DNA of 64,000 bases from contig NZ_QAOJ01000013.1 of assembly GCF_003050835.1 (NCBI RefSeq), positions 107,050 to 171,049 of the forward strand, in the 5' to 3' direction. Shown piece after piece: positions 18,073-26,981 of the stretch. Position 1 is the first letter of the stretch. Each line of letters starts with the position of its first letter. A program made the translations under genes and the position numbers. The DNA comes from Pseudomonas sp. GV071. GTDB taxonomy: Bacteria; Pseudomonadota; Gammaproteobacteria; Pseudomonadales; Pseudomonadaceae. Under the pieces are notes generated by a model. That model searched no databases and was not told the origin of the DNA. It saw nothing but the letters and a program-made list of their open reading frames with translations.

Positions 18073-19132
18073 TGTTCTGATCATGGCCGGCGGTACCGGC
18101 GGCCACGTATTCCCGGCCCTGGCCTGCGCCCGTGAATTCCAGGCACGCGGTTACACCGTGCACTGGCTCGGCACGCCGCGCGGCATCGAAAACCAGTTGG
18201 TACCGGAAGCCGGTCTCGAACTGCACCTGATCAACGTCGCCGGCCTGCGTGGCAAAGGTTTCGTCAATCTGTTGAAGGCGCCGTTCAGTCTGCTGCGTTC
18301 GCTGTTCCAGGCGCGTCGTATCGTGCGCCAACTCAAGCCGGTGTGCGTGCTCGGCATGGGTGGTTATGTCACCGGCCCGGGTGGCCTGGCGGCGAAGATG
18401 GCAGGCGTCCCGTTGATCATTCACGAACAGAACGCTGTGGCCGGCACCGCCAACCGCAGCCTGGTGCGTTTCGCTACCCGGGTGTGCGAAGCCTTCCCGA
18501 ATACCTTCAAGGCCTCGGCCAAGCGCCGCACCACCGGCAACCCGGTGCGCGAAGAGCTGTTCCTGGAAACTCCGCGGGACACCCTCAAGGGCCGTCGTCC
18601 GCGTTTGCTGATTCTCGGTGGCAGCCTGGGGGCTGAACCGTTGAACAAGTTGCTGCCTGAAGCGCTGCGTGAAGTGGCGGCGGAAATCCGTCCGGAAGTG
18701 GTGCACCAATCGGGCAAGAATCACGATGAAATCACCACGGACCGTTATCAGGCCGCTGGTGTCCAAGCGCACGTTGCGCCTTTTATCAAAGACATGGCCG
18801 GCGCGTATGCCTGGGCCGACCTGGTGGTGTGCCGCGCAGGCGCGCTGACCATCAGTGAACTGGCTGCTGCCGGTCTGCCGTCGATGCTGGTGCCGTTGCC
18901 GCACGCCATCGACGATCACCAGACCCGCAATGCCGATTATCTGGCTCGTGAAGGCGCTGCCTTCCTGCTGCCACAAGCGACTACTGGCGCCGCCGAACTG
19001 GCCGAGCGCCTGACCGAGGTTCTGATGCATCCCGAACGTTTGATTTACATGGCCAGCACCGCTCGCCGCCTGTCCAAGCCCGACGCGACGCGCACCGTAG
19101 TCGACATCTGCCTGGAGGTGGCCCGTGGTTGA
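18062..19132 (+). CDS. murG: UDP-GlcNAc:lipid I GlcNAc transferase MurG
   Basis: Peripheral membrane GT-B enzyme that makes lipid II. 356 residues from the ATG at 18062; the frame is open further upstream inside ftsW, but the first MurG residues NVLIMAGGTGGHVFP set the start. Other hallmarks: HEQNAVAGTANR near 118, GGSLGAEPLNK near 187, and the donor-binding AGALTISELAAAGLPS. Overlaps murC by 8 nt. Confidence 0.98.
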   Translation: MAANVLIMAGGTGGHVFPALACAREFQARGYTVHWLGTPRGIENQLVPEAGLELHLINVAGLRGKGFVNLLKAPFSLLRSLFQARRIVRQLKPVCVLGMGGYVTGPGGLAAKMAGVPLIIHEQNAVAGTANRSLVRFATRVCEAFPNTFKASAKRRTTGNPVREELFLETPRDTLKGRRPRLLILGGSLGAEPLNKLLPEALREVAAEIRPEVVHQSGKNHDEITTDRYQAAGVQAHVAPFIKDMAGAYAWADLVVCRAGALTISELAAAGLPSMLVPLPHAIDDHQTRNADYLAREGAAFLLPQATTGAAELAERLTEVLMHPERLIYMASTARRLSKPDATRTVVDICLEVARG

Positions 19133-20579
19133 GAGCCAGAAAGCGTTTCCGCAGCCTGAAATGCGCCGCATCCGTCGCATCCACTTTGTGGGTATTGGCG
19201 GTGCCGGTATGTGCGGCATCGCCGAGGTGTTGTTGAACCTTGGTTATGACGTCTCCGGTTCCGACATCAAGGGTTCGGCCGTCACCGAGCGCCTGCAGAA
19301 TTTCGGCGCGCAAATTTTCATCGGTCACCGCGCCGAGAACGCCCAACACGCTGACGTGCTGGTGGTGTCCAGTGCCATCAACACCGCTAACCCGGAAGTG
19401 GCCAATGCCGTTGAACGGCGCATTCCGATCGTGCCGCGCGCCGAGATGTTGGCTGAGCTGATGCGCTATCGCCACGGCATCGCTGTTGCCGGTACCCATG
19501 GCAAAACCACCACTACGAGTTTGATTGCTTCGGTGTTTGCTGCCGCTGGCCTGGACCCGACCTTTGTCATCGGTGGCCGGCTGAACGCTGCCGGCACCAA
19601 CGCCCAGCTCGGCACCAGCCGCTATCTGGTGGCCGAGGCGGACGAAAGCGACGCCAGCTTCCTGCACCTGCAGCCGATGGTGGCCGTGGTCACCAACATC
19701 GACATGGACCACATGAGCACCTACGAAGGTGACTTCAACAAGTTGAAGAAAACCTTCGTCGAGTTCCTCCACAACCTGCCGTTCTACGGCCTGGCCGTGG
19801 TGTGCATCGATGACCCGGTGGTGCGCGAAATTCTGCCCCAGGTGAAACGCCCAAGCATGACCTACGGCCTGAGCGAAGACGCTGACGTGCGCGCCATCAA
19901 CCTGCGCCAGAACGGCATGCAAACCTACTTCACCGTGCTGCGCGCTGGCCGCGAGCCGTTGGATGTGTCGGTGAACATGCCGGGTAACCACAACGTGCTG
20001 AACGCCTTGGCGACCATTGCCATTGCCACCGACGAGGGCCTGAGTGACGAAGCCATCGTTCAGGGCCTGTCGTGCTTCCAGGGCGTCGGTCGACGCTTCC
20101 AGGTGTACGGCGAGCTGCCGGTTGAGGGCGGCCACGTGATGCTGGTGGACGACTACGGTCACCACCCGCGCGAAGTGGCAGCGGTGATCAAGGCCGTCCG
20201 TGGTGGCTGGCCGGAGCGTCGCCTGGTGATGGTTTACCAGCCGCACCGCTACAGCCGTACCCGCGATCTGTACGACGACTTCGTGCAGGTATTGGCCGAC
20301 GCCAATGTGCTGCTGCTGATGGAAGTGTACCCAGCCGGCGAGGAGCCGATTCCGGGCGCCGACAGCCGCCAGTTGTGCCACAGCATCCGTCAGCGCGGCC
20401 AGCTGGACCCTATCTATATCGAGCGCGGCACTGAGCTGGCGCCGATCGTCAAACCGTTGCTGCGCGCCGGCGACATCCTCCTGTGCCAAGGCGCCGGGGA
20501 TATCGGTGGCCTGGCGCCGCAGTTGTTGCAGAGTCCGTTGTTTGCCGGCGCGGTTGTCGCCGGTGGGAGTAAGAAATGA
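19125..20579 (+). CDS. murC: UDP-MurNAc:L-alanine ligase MurC
   Basis: First of the amino-acid ligases, adding L-Ala to UDP-MurNAc. 484 residues from a GTG start inside the murG 3' end. HFVGIGGAGMCGIAEVL (about 22-38) binds the UDP substrate, AGTHGKTTTTSL near residue 124 is the ATP loop, and DDYGHHPREV is in the C-terminal domain. Overlaps ddlB by 4 nt (ATGA). Confidence 0.98.
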   Translation: MVESQKAFPQPEMRRIRRIHFVGIGGAGMCGIAEVLLNLGYDVSGSDIKGSAVTERLQNFGAQIFIGHRAENAQHADVLVVSSAINTANPEVANAVERRIPIVPRAEMLAELMRYRHGIAVAGTHGKTTTTSLIASVFAAAGLDPTFVIGGRLNAAGTNAQLGTSRYLVAEADESDASFLHLQPMVAVVTNIDMDHMSTYEGDFNKLKKTFVEFLHNLPFYGLAVVCIDDPVVREILPQVKRPSMTYGLSEDADVRAINLRQNGMQTYFTVLRAGREPLDVSVNMPGNHNVLNALATIAIATDEGLSDEAIVQGLSCFQGVGRRFQVYGELPVEGGHVMLVDDYGHHPREVAAVIKAVRGGWPERRLVMVYQPHRYSRTRDLYDDFVQVLADANVLLLMEVYPAGEEPIPGADSRQLCHSIRQRGQLDPIYIERGTELAPIVKPLLRAGDILLCQGAGDIGGLAPQLLQSPLFAGAVVAGGSKK

Positions 20580-21523
20580 GTGGCTTGTTGAACGCCAATC
20601 TGGCCCCTGAAGCCTTTGGTCGTGTTGCCGTGTTGTTCGGCGGCAAGAGCGCCGAGCGTCCTGTGTCGCTGAAGTCCGGCGCTGCCGTACTGGAAGCGCT
20701 GCAAGCGGCTGGCGTGGATGCATTCGGCATCGATGTCGGCGATGACTTCTTGCAGCGTCTGGTCAGCGAGAAGATCGACCGCGCCTTTATCGTCCTCCAC
20801 GGTCGTGGCGGCGAAGACGGCAGCATGCAAGGCCTGCTGGAGTGCGTGGGCATTCCGTACACCGGCAGCCGCGTGCTGGCCTCGGCCCTGGCGATGGACA
20901 AGCTGCGCACCAAACAAGTTTGGCAGAGCCTGGGCCTGTCCACCCCGCGGCACGCGGTGTTGGCTAGCGTCGAAGACTGCCGGTCGGCCGCCACGGAACT
21001 GGGTTTCCCGCTGATCGTCAAACCGGCCCATGAAGGTTCCAGTATCGGCATGGCCAAAGTGAACAGCGTCGACGAACTGATCAGCGCCTGGCGTGACGCC
21101 AGCGGCTACGACTCGCAGGTATTGGTCGAACAATGGATTTCCGGTCCCGAGTTCACCGTCGCCGTATTGCGTGGCGAAGTGCTGCCGCCGATTGGCCTGG
21201 GTACCCCGCACACCTTCTACGATTACGACGCCAAGTACCTGGCCAATGACACCCAGTACCGCATCCCCTGCGGCCTGGATGCGGCCAAGGAACAAGAGCT
21301 CAAAGACCTCACCGCACGTGCCTGTGAAGCTGTGGGTATCCAGGGCTGGGCGCGTGCCGACGTGATGCAGGACAAAGACGGCAAGTTCTGGTTGCTGGAG
21401 GTCAATACCGTTCCCGGCATGACCGATCATAGTCTGGTGCCAATGGCCGCTCGCGCAGCAGGGCTGGATTTCCAGCAGCTGGTCGTGGCGATTCTTTCCG
21501 ACAGCGTTGAGGCCCGAGGTTAA
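20576..21523 (+). CDS. ddlB: D-alanine:D-alanine ligase DdlB
   Basis: ATP-grasp enzyme making the D-Ala-D-Ala dipeptide used by MurF. 315 residues. Visible motifs: VLFGGKSAERPVSLKSG near 20-36, HGRGGEDGSMQGLLE, the ATP-binding KPAHEGSSIGM and the C-terminal LEVNTVPGMTDHSL. Coupled to murC by ATGA; ftsQ starts 5 nt after its stop. Confidence 0.97.
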   Translation: MSGLLNANLAPEAFGRVAVLFGGKSAERPVSLKSGAAVLEALQAAGVDAFGIDVGDDFLQRLVSEKIDRAFIVLHGRGGEDGSMQGLLECVGIPYTGSRVLASALAMDKLRTKQVWQSLGLSTPRHAVLASVEDCRSAATELGFPLIVKPAHEGSSIGMAKVNSVDELISAWRDASGYDSQVLVEQWISGPEFTVAVLRGEVLPPIGLGTPHTFYDYDAKYLANDTQYRIPCGLDAAKEQELKDLTARACEAVGIQGWARADVMQDKDGKFWLLEVNTVPGMTDHSLVPMAARAAGLDFQQLVVAILSDSVEARG

Positions 21524-21527
21524 GACC

Positions 21528-22406
21528 ATGCACGGCGCAACCCTCCGTCATCAGCAACCCGTTCCCGGCCGTGGCCCTTTGCCACGCAAGCCGGCGCAGC
21601 GGGGTGCCAGTCGGATGGTGGCGAAAGAACCGTTGTCAGTGCGCGTGCCCAAGCCGAGTTTCTCGGCGATCAAGCGCGTGCTCTGGCCGGTGCTGTTGCT
21701 GGCGCTCGGTTTCGGCACCTATGAGGCCGCGCAACGTTTGCTGCCCTATGCAGACCGGCCGATTGCCAAGATCAGTGTGCAGGGCGAGCTCAGCTACATC
21801 AGCCAGCAAGCGGTGCAGCAGCGGATCTCGCCTTACGTGGCGGCGAGCTTCTTCACCGTCGACCTGGCCGGCATGCGCGCCGAGCTGGAAAAAATGCCGT
21901 GGATTGCTCACGCCGAAGTGCGCCGCGTATGGCCGGATACGGTGAGCATTTCGCTGGAAGAACAACTGCCGGTGGCCCGTTGGGGCGACGAGGCACTGCT
22001 TAACAACCAGGGCGAGGCCTTCACCCCGCGTGAACTGGCCAACTACGAAAACCTGCCGCAGCTGGTCGGTCCGCAGCGTGCCCAGGAAGACGTGATGCAG
22101 CGCTACCAGATGCTCAGCCAGATGCTGCGGCCGCTGGGTTTTTCGGTGGCGCGCCTGGAGCTGCGTGAGCGTGGCAGCTGGTTCCTCACCACCGGGGTGA
22201 ACAACACCGGACAAAGTATTGAGTTGTTGCTGGGTCGCGACCATCTGGTCGAAAAAATGCGCCGTTTCGTGACCATCTACGACAAGAGTTTGAAAGACCA
22301 GATCACCAATATTTCGCGCATTGACCTGCGCTACTCCAACGGCCTGGCCGTGGCGTGGCGTGAACCGATTGCGCCAGCGACGGACAAAACCGTCGCACAG
22401 AAGTGA
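21528..22406 (+). CDS. ftsQ: Cell division protein FtsQ
   Basis: Bitopic divisome scaffold that binds FtsB and FtsL. 292 residues from the ATG at 21528; an in-frame TTG 21 nt upstream is possible but lies inside ddlB. Basic Pro-rich cytoplasmic tail, membrane helix at about 48-66, then a POTRA domain (IAKISVQGELSYISQQAV...) and the FtsQ/DivIB beta domain. Followed 19 nt later by ftsA. Confidence 0.96.
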   Translation: MHGATLRHQQPVPGRGPLPRKPAQRGASRMVAKEPLSVRVPKPSFSAIKRVLWPVLLLALGFGTYEAAQRLLPYADRPIAKISVQGELSYISQQAVQQRISPYVAASFFTVDLAGMRAELEKMPWIAHAEVRRVWPDTVSISLEEQLPVARWGDEALLNNQGEAFTPRELANYENLPQLVGPQRAQEDVMQRYQMLSQMLRPLGFSVARLELRERGSWFLTTGVNNTGQSIELLLGRDHLVEKMRRFVTIYDKSLKDQITNISRIDLRYSNGLAVAWREPIAPATDKTVAQK

Positions 22407-22425
22407 ATTAGGAGAAGGCAGCAAC

Positions 22426-23676
22426 ATGGCAAACGTGCAGAGCGGCAAGATGATCGTCGGCCTCGATATCGGCACCTCCAAAGTGGTGGCGCTGGTGGGC
22501 GAGGTGACGGCTGACGGCCAGCTGGAAATCGTTGGGATCGGTACCCACCCCTCGCGCGGCCTGAAGAAGGGCGTGGTGGTGAATATCGAGTCCACCGTTC
22601 AGTCGATTCAGCGCGCCATCGAGGAAGCGCAGATGATGGCTGGCTGCCGTATTCACTCGGCCTTTGTCGGTGTCGCGGGCAACCATATCCGCAGCCTCAA
22701 CTCCCACGGCATCGTCGCCATCCGCGACCGTGAAGTCAGCCAGGCCGACCTCGAGCGTGTACTCGATGCCGCTCAGGCCGTGGCCATTCCGGCGGACCAG
22801 CGTGTACTGCACACCCTGCCGCAGGACTACGTGATCGATAACCAGGAAGGCGTGCGCGAGCCTCTGGGCATGTCCGGTGTCCGGCTGGAAGCAAAGGTGC
22901 ACGTGGTGACCTGCGCGGTGAACGCGGCTCAGAACATCGAAAAATGCGTGCGCCGCTGCGGCCTGGAAGTGGACGACATCATTCTCGAGCAACTGGCCTC
23001 GGCCTATGCCGTGCTGACCGACGACGAGAAAGAGTTGGGCGTGTGCTTGGTGGACATCGGCGGTGGCACTACTGACATCGCAATCTTCACCGAAGGCGCG
23101 ATCCGCCACACCGCGGTGATTCCGATTGCTGGCGACCAGGTTACCAACGACATCGCCATGGCGCTGCGTACCCCGACCCAGTACGCCGAAGAAATCAAGA
23201 TCCGTTATGCCTGCGCCCTGGCCAAGCTGGCTGGCGCCGGTGAAACCATCAAGGTGCCGAGCGTCGGTGATCGTCCGCCGCGCGACCTGTCGCGCCAGTC
23301 CCTGGCCGAAGTGGTGGAGCCGCGTTACGACGAACTGTTCACCCTGGTCCAGGCTGAGCTGCGTCGCAGCGGCTACGAAGACCTGATTCCGGCCGGCATC
23401 GTCCTCACCGGCGGTACTTCCAAGATGGAAGGCGCGGTGGAACTGGCTGAAGAGATTTTCCACATGCCTGTGCGCCTGGGTATGCCGCAAGGCATCAAGG
23501 GCTTGGCGGACGTGGTGCACAACCCGATTTATTCGACCGGCGTGGGCTTGCTCATGTACGGGCTGCAAAAACAGAACGACGGCATCTCGCTGTCGGGTGG
23601 AAGCAGCAGCTACAACGACGAACCAAAGACACCTGTACTGGAGCGGCTGAAACGCTGGGTCCAGGGCAATTTTTGA
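22426..23676 (+). CDS. ftsA: Cell division protein FtsA
   Basis: Actin-like protein that tethers FtsZ to the membrane. 416 residues from the ATG at 22426, preceded by TTAGGAGAAGG. The ATPase phosphate loops are VGLDIGTSKV (about 11-20) and VDIGGGTTDIAIF. The C-terminal amphipathic helix VLERLKRWVQGNF is the membrane-targeting sequence. The open frame extends 35 codons upstream, but that segment belongs to ftsQ in another frame. Confidence 0.98.
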   Translation: MANVQSGKMIVGLDIGTSKVVALVGEVTADGQLEIVGIGTHPSRGLKKGVVVNIESTVQSIQRAIEEAQMMAGCRIHSAFVGVAGNHIRSLNSHGIVAIRDREVSQADLERVLDAAQAVAIPADQRVLHTLPQDYVIDNQEGVREPLGMSGVRLEAKVHVVTCAVNAAQNIEKCVRRCGLEVDDIILEQLASAYAVLTDDEKELGVCLVDIGGGTTDIAIFTEGAIRHTAVIPIAGDQVTNDIAMALRTPTQYAEEIKIRYACALAKLAGAGETIKVPSVGDRPPRDLSRQSLAEVVEPRYDELFTLVQAELRRSGYEDLIPAGIVLTGGTSKMEGAVELAEEIFHMPVRLGMPQGIKGLADVVHNPIYSTGVGLLMYGLQKQNDGISLSGGSSSYNDEPKTPVLERLKRWVQGNF

Positions 23677-23732
23677 TGTTAAACCGCGTGTGCTGTAGGC
23701 GTTACAACTAGAAAAGCAAAGGAGAGGGGACC

Positions 23733-24917
23733 ATGTTCGAGCTCGTAGACAATATCCCGCAAAGTGCAGTTATCAAGGTCATCGGTGTGGGTGGCGGCGG
23801 CGGTAACGCTGTTAACCATATGGCCAAAAACAACATTGAAGGCGTTGAGTTCATCTGCGCCAACACGGACGCACAGGCATTGAAAAATGTCGGCGCGCGC
23901 ACCGTGCTGCAACTCGGTACTGGCGTGACCAAGGGCCTTGGCGCTGGCGCCAACCCGGAAGTCGGCCGTCAGGCTGCCATGGAAGACCGCGAGCGTATCG
24001 CCGAAGTGCTGCAAGGCACCGACATGGTCTTCATTACCACTGGCATGGGTGGCGGTACCGGTACCGGTGCGGCACCGATCATTGCTGAAGTGGCCAAGGA
24101 AATGGGCATCCTCACCGTTGCGGTGGTGACCCGTCCGTTCCCGTTCGAAGGCCGCAAGCGCATGCTGATCGCCGAAGAAGGCATCCGCGCGCTGTCGATG
24201 AGCGTTGACTCGCTGATCACCATTCCTAACGAAAAACTGCTGACCATCCTCGGCAAAGACGCAAGCCTGCTGTCGGCTTTCGCCAAGGCTGACGATGTAC
24301 TGGCCGGTGCCGTGCGCGGTATCTCCGACATCATCAAGCGTCCGGGCATGATCAACGTCGACTTCGCTGACGTGAAAACCGTGATGAGCGAAATGGGCAT
24401 GGCGATGATGGGCACTGGTTGCGCCAGTGGTCCGAACCGTGCACGTGAAGCAACCGAAGCAGCTATCCGCAACCCGCTGCTGGAAGACGTCAACCTGCAA
24501 GGCGCACGCGGCATTCTGGTGAACATCACCGCCGGTCCTGACCTGTCCCTGGGTGAGTACTCCGACGTGGGTAACATCATCGAGCAGTTCGCCTCCGAGC
24601 AAGCTACCGTCAAGGTCGGCACCGTAATCGACCCGGACATGCGCGACGAACTGCACGTCACCGTTGTGGCCACTGGCCTGGGCGCGAAAATCGAGAAGCC
24701 GGTCAAGGTTATCGACAATACCGTGCAAGCTGCTGCCATGCCGTCCGCCGCTGCACCACGTAACGAACAGCCTGCGGTGAACTACCGTGATCTGGATCGC
24801 CCGACCGTAATGCGCAATCAGGCTCACGCTGGCGCTGCTGCTGCAGCCAAGCTGAACGCGCAGGACGATCTGGATTATCTGGATATCCCGGCGTTCCTGC
24901 GTCGCCAGGCTGATTAA
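23733..24917 (+). CDS. ftsZ: Cell division GTPase FtsZ
   Basis: Tubulin homologue that forms the cytokinetic ring. 394 residues. GTP-binding signature GGGTGTGAAP at 106-115, T7-loop region NVDFADVK near residue 210, an Ala-rich variable linker, and the conserved C-terminal peptide DYLDIPAFLRRQAD that binds FtsA and ZipA. A strong ribosome binding site, AAGGAGAGG, precedes the ATG; the 56-nt gap after ftsA is unusually large for this cluster. Confidence 0.99.
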   Translation: MFELVDNIPQSAVIKVIGVGGGGGNAVNHMAKNNIEGVEFICANTDAQALKNVGARTVLQLGTGVTKGLGAGANPEVGRQAAMEDRERIAEVLQGTDMVFITTGMGGGTGTGAAPIIAEVAKEMGILTVAVVTRPFPFEGRKRMLIAEEGIRALSMSVDSLITIPNEKLLTILGKDASLLSAFAKADDVLAGAVRGISDIIKRPGMINVDFADVKTVMSEMGMAMMGTGCASGPNRAREATEAAIRNPLLEDVNLQGARGILVNITAGPDLSLGEYSDVGNIIEQFASEQATVKVGTVIDPDMRDELHVTVVATGLGAKIEKPVKVIDNTVQAAAMPSAAAPRNEQPAVNYRDLDRPTVMRNQAHAGAAAAAKLNAQDDLDYLDIPAFLRRQAD

Positions 24918-24948
24918 TGAAATGTATCAGGAGTATTGGGGTGATTGG

Positions 24949-24977
24949 TGTTCAGCACAGGCCGGGTCTGGTATTAT
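24949..24977 (+). promoter_or_regulatory. Possible lpxC promoter
   Basis: TGTTCA (24949-24954), 17 bp, then TATTAT (24972-24977) in the ftsZ-lpxC gap. The -10 is good and the -35 is weak. Independent lpxC transcription is plausible but not shown. Confidence 0.35.
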
Positions 24978-25028
24978 CCCCGGCCATTGTTGAAAACAAT
25001 TCGCAACTAGTGTTATAGCGGCCAATCC

Positions 25029-25940
25029 ATGATCAAACAACGCACACTGAAGAACATCATCCGCGCCACCGGCGTCGGCCTGCATTCTGGGGAGAAGGTT
25101 TACCTGACCCTCAAGCCGGCACCGGTCGATACCGGTATCGTGTTTCGTCGTACCGACTTGGACCCCGTCGTGGAAATTCGCGCGCGTGCCGAGAATGTCG
25201 GTGAAACCACCATGTCGACCACACTGGTCAATGGTGATGTGAAAGTGGACACCGTGGAGCACCTGCTTTCGGCCATGGCTGGCCTGGGCATCGATAACGC
25301 CTACGTCGAGCTCTCCGCGTCCGAAGTGCCGATCATGGACGGTAGCGCTGGCCCCTTCGTATTCCTGATTCAATCCGCTGGTCTGCAGGAGCAGGAAGCG
25401 GCGAAGAAATTCATCCGCATCACCCGCGAAGTGACGGTAGTAGAGGGCGACAAGCGCGCCACCTTCGTTCCTTTCGATGGTTTCAAGGTGAGTTTCGAGA
25501 TCGATTTCGATCACCCGGTTTTCCGCAATCGCACCCAAAGCGCGAGCGTGGACTTCTCCAGCACCTCCTTCGTTAAAGAAGTGAGCCGTGCGCGGACTTT
25601 CGGTTTCATGAGTGACATCGAGTTCCTGCGTTCGCAGAACCTGGCACTTGGCGGCAGCGTAGAAAACGCCATCGTCGTGGATGAATTCCGTGTACTGAAC
25701 GAAGACGGCCTGCGGTACGAGGACGAGTTCGTCAAACACAAGATTCTCGACGCTATCGGTGACCTCTACCTGCTGGGTAACAGCCTGATTGGCGAGTTCC
25801 GCGGCTTCAAGTCGGGGCATGCGCTGAACAACCGTCTGTTGCGCACTTTGATTGAGCAACGTGACGCTTGGGAAGTGGTGACATTCGACGACGTGAAGAG
25901 CGCGCCGATTTCGTACATGCGACCAGTTGCGGCTGGTTGA
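25029..25940 (+). CDS. lpxC: UDP-3-O-acyl-GlcNAc deacetylase LpxC
   Basis: Zinc amidase performing the committed step of lipid A synthesis. 303 residues. Zinc ligands His78 (in EHLLSAMAG), His237 and Asp241 (in HKILDAIGD); the catalytic His264 lies in SGHALNNR. The last gene of the dcw cluster, as in other gamma-proteobacteria, followed by a strong terminator. Confidence 0.98.
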   Translation: MIKQRTLKNIIRATGVGLHSGEKVYLTLKPAPVDTGIVFRRTDLDPVVEIRARAENVGETTMSTTLVNGDVKVDTVEHLLSAMAGLGIDNAYVELSASEVPIMDGSAGPFVFLIQSAGLQEQEAAKKFIRITREVTVVEGDKRATFVPFDGFKVSFEIDFDHPVFRNRTQSASVDFSSTSFVKEVSRARTFGFMSDIEFLRSQNLALGGSVENAIVVDEFRVLNEDGLRYEDEFVKHKILDAIGDLYLLGNSLIGEFRGFKSGHALNNRLLRTLIEQRDAWEVVTFDDVKSAPISYMRPVAAG

Positions 25941-25965
25941 GCAATACCCTCCTTAGCTGTTTCTT

Positions 25966-25992
25966 AAAGCCACCCTCGGGTGGCTTTTTTTA
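25966..25992 (+). terminator. Terminator of the dcw cluster after lpxC
   Basis: Stem AAAGCCACCC/GGGTGGCTTT with a two-base loop, followed by a T run. Confidence 0.9.
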
Positions 25993-26007
25993 TGGATGTA
26001 AATAACC

Positions 26008-26127
26008 GATCGGCTGCGCGTCGGCCGGGCTGCGTTAAAAATCGTTTTTGAATGCTCATTGGCTACAGCCAACTGCGCTTCAAAAGCGATTTTTGCCTTG
26101 AGCGACTCTAGCTCGCTCGATCTCGAT
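26008..26127 (+). repeat. Structured intergenic element, copy 1
   Basis: First of four related elements. A conserved core at 26052-26080 contains the hairpin TTGGCT-AC-AGCCAA. It is flanked by a complementary 16-nt arm pair (26037-26052 and 26079-26094, one G-U wobble). Shared flanks GATCGGCTGCGCGTCGG upstream and GCCTTG...GCTCGATCTCGATT downstream. It lies just after the lpxC terminator. See findings for the covariation argument. Confidence 0.8.
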
Positions 26128-26169
26128 TGTGGGAGGTGTAGATCTGAATATCAAAAGCGCCAGGATGGA

Positions 26170-26619
26170 TCAGCCTTTTCCGTGCCGCGCTAACCGCTCG
26201 AGCGCTGCGCGTAATCCCGGATCGCTAATCCCTTCCGCCACTTCCTGAATCCCGTCAGCTGTTTCGCTGGAGAGCTGCATCGAGTGCCCACGCATTTTGG
26301 CGACGCCGACACGTGGCTGCACTTTGAACAGAATGCGGTTGAGGTTGCGGAACGGTTCCAGCATTTGCAGCTGGCGCTCCAGACGCCGCTGTTGATAGCG
26401 CAGGCGGGTGGCCCAGTGGCCGTCCGTGACAATCAGTAGCAGGCAGCCCTCGCGCCAGGAGGCGACGTGACAATGCTCGCGGGCTGCTGGCTGCAGTTGG
26501 CTTTCCACCAGACGCTGCAAATGGTCCAGGCGGTGAGCCTGATTGATCAGCGCTTGCAAGGGTTTGGCATCGCGCAACAGCGCGGTGTGGCCTTTGGCAG
26601 GAAGGGGGCGAAAAGCCAT
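26170..26619 (-). CDS. dciA: DciA-family (DUF721) replicative helicase loader
   Basis: 149 residues with a DUF721 domain: hydrophobic and basic pattern L-x-x-L-V-E-x-Q-L followed by HCHVASWREGCLLLIVTDGHWATRLRYQ (split here around residues 48-76). DciA is the ancestral DnaB loader in bacteria lacking DnaC, as in Pseudomonas. It is divergent from secA, the usual position. The C-terminal tail is flexible and ends LERLARHGKG. Confidence 0.85.
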   Translation of the reverse strand: MAFRPLPAKGHTALLRDAKPLQALINQAHRLDHLQRLVESQLQPAAREHCHVASWREGCLLLIVTDGHWATRLRYQQRRLERQLQMLEPFRNLNRILFKVQPRVGVAKMRGHSMQLSSETADGIQEVAEGISDPGLRAALERLARHGKG

Positions 26620-26981
26620 GGTGAATGGTCTTCAGTAGGTGGGCGGTCATGGTAGCAGAAGCACACAGGCACCGGCTTCGAAGGCTGTCGGCGTGGGGGG
26701 GTTGATTGAGAAAAAACTGCCCCCATATAGAAGTCTTGGAAATGTTTGCCAGTTGTAACAGCCCAGGTTTTACGTCGACAACAAGCAGACTGTGTAGTCA
26801 GTTTTGTGGTCCGTAACTGAACCACAGCGGGTGAAGTGATCTGCTGCTGGCACAGTGCAACAACGCTACTTTCCTCGATAACGATTCCGGGTAGAATGCC
26901 CGCTTCGCAAGCAGCCATGAAGGCTGCGCGGGCGACTCACGGGGCCGCCCTCCATCCATATGTGTGGAAGATCCTGCCGAT
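26620..26981. other. Divergent control region between dciA and secA
   Basis: 362 nt without a convincing gene. A TAGAAT -10 (26892-26897) with a weak TTTCCT -35 (26870-26875, 16-bp spacer) could drive secA. The next 80 nt before the secA start hold a GC-rich stretch with short inverted repeats. I see no SecM-like leader peptide with a clear ribosome binding site. Confidence 0.4.

Noticed and set aside
26620..26981. SecM-like leader peptide for secA
   Set aside because: No frame with both a ribosome binding site and an arrest-like C-terminus.
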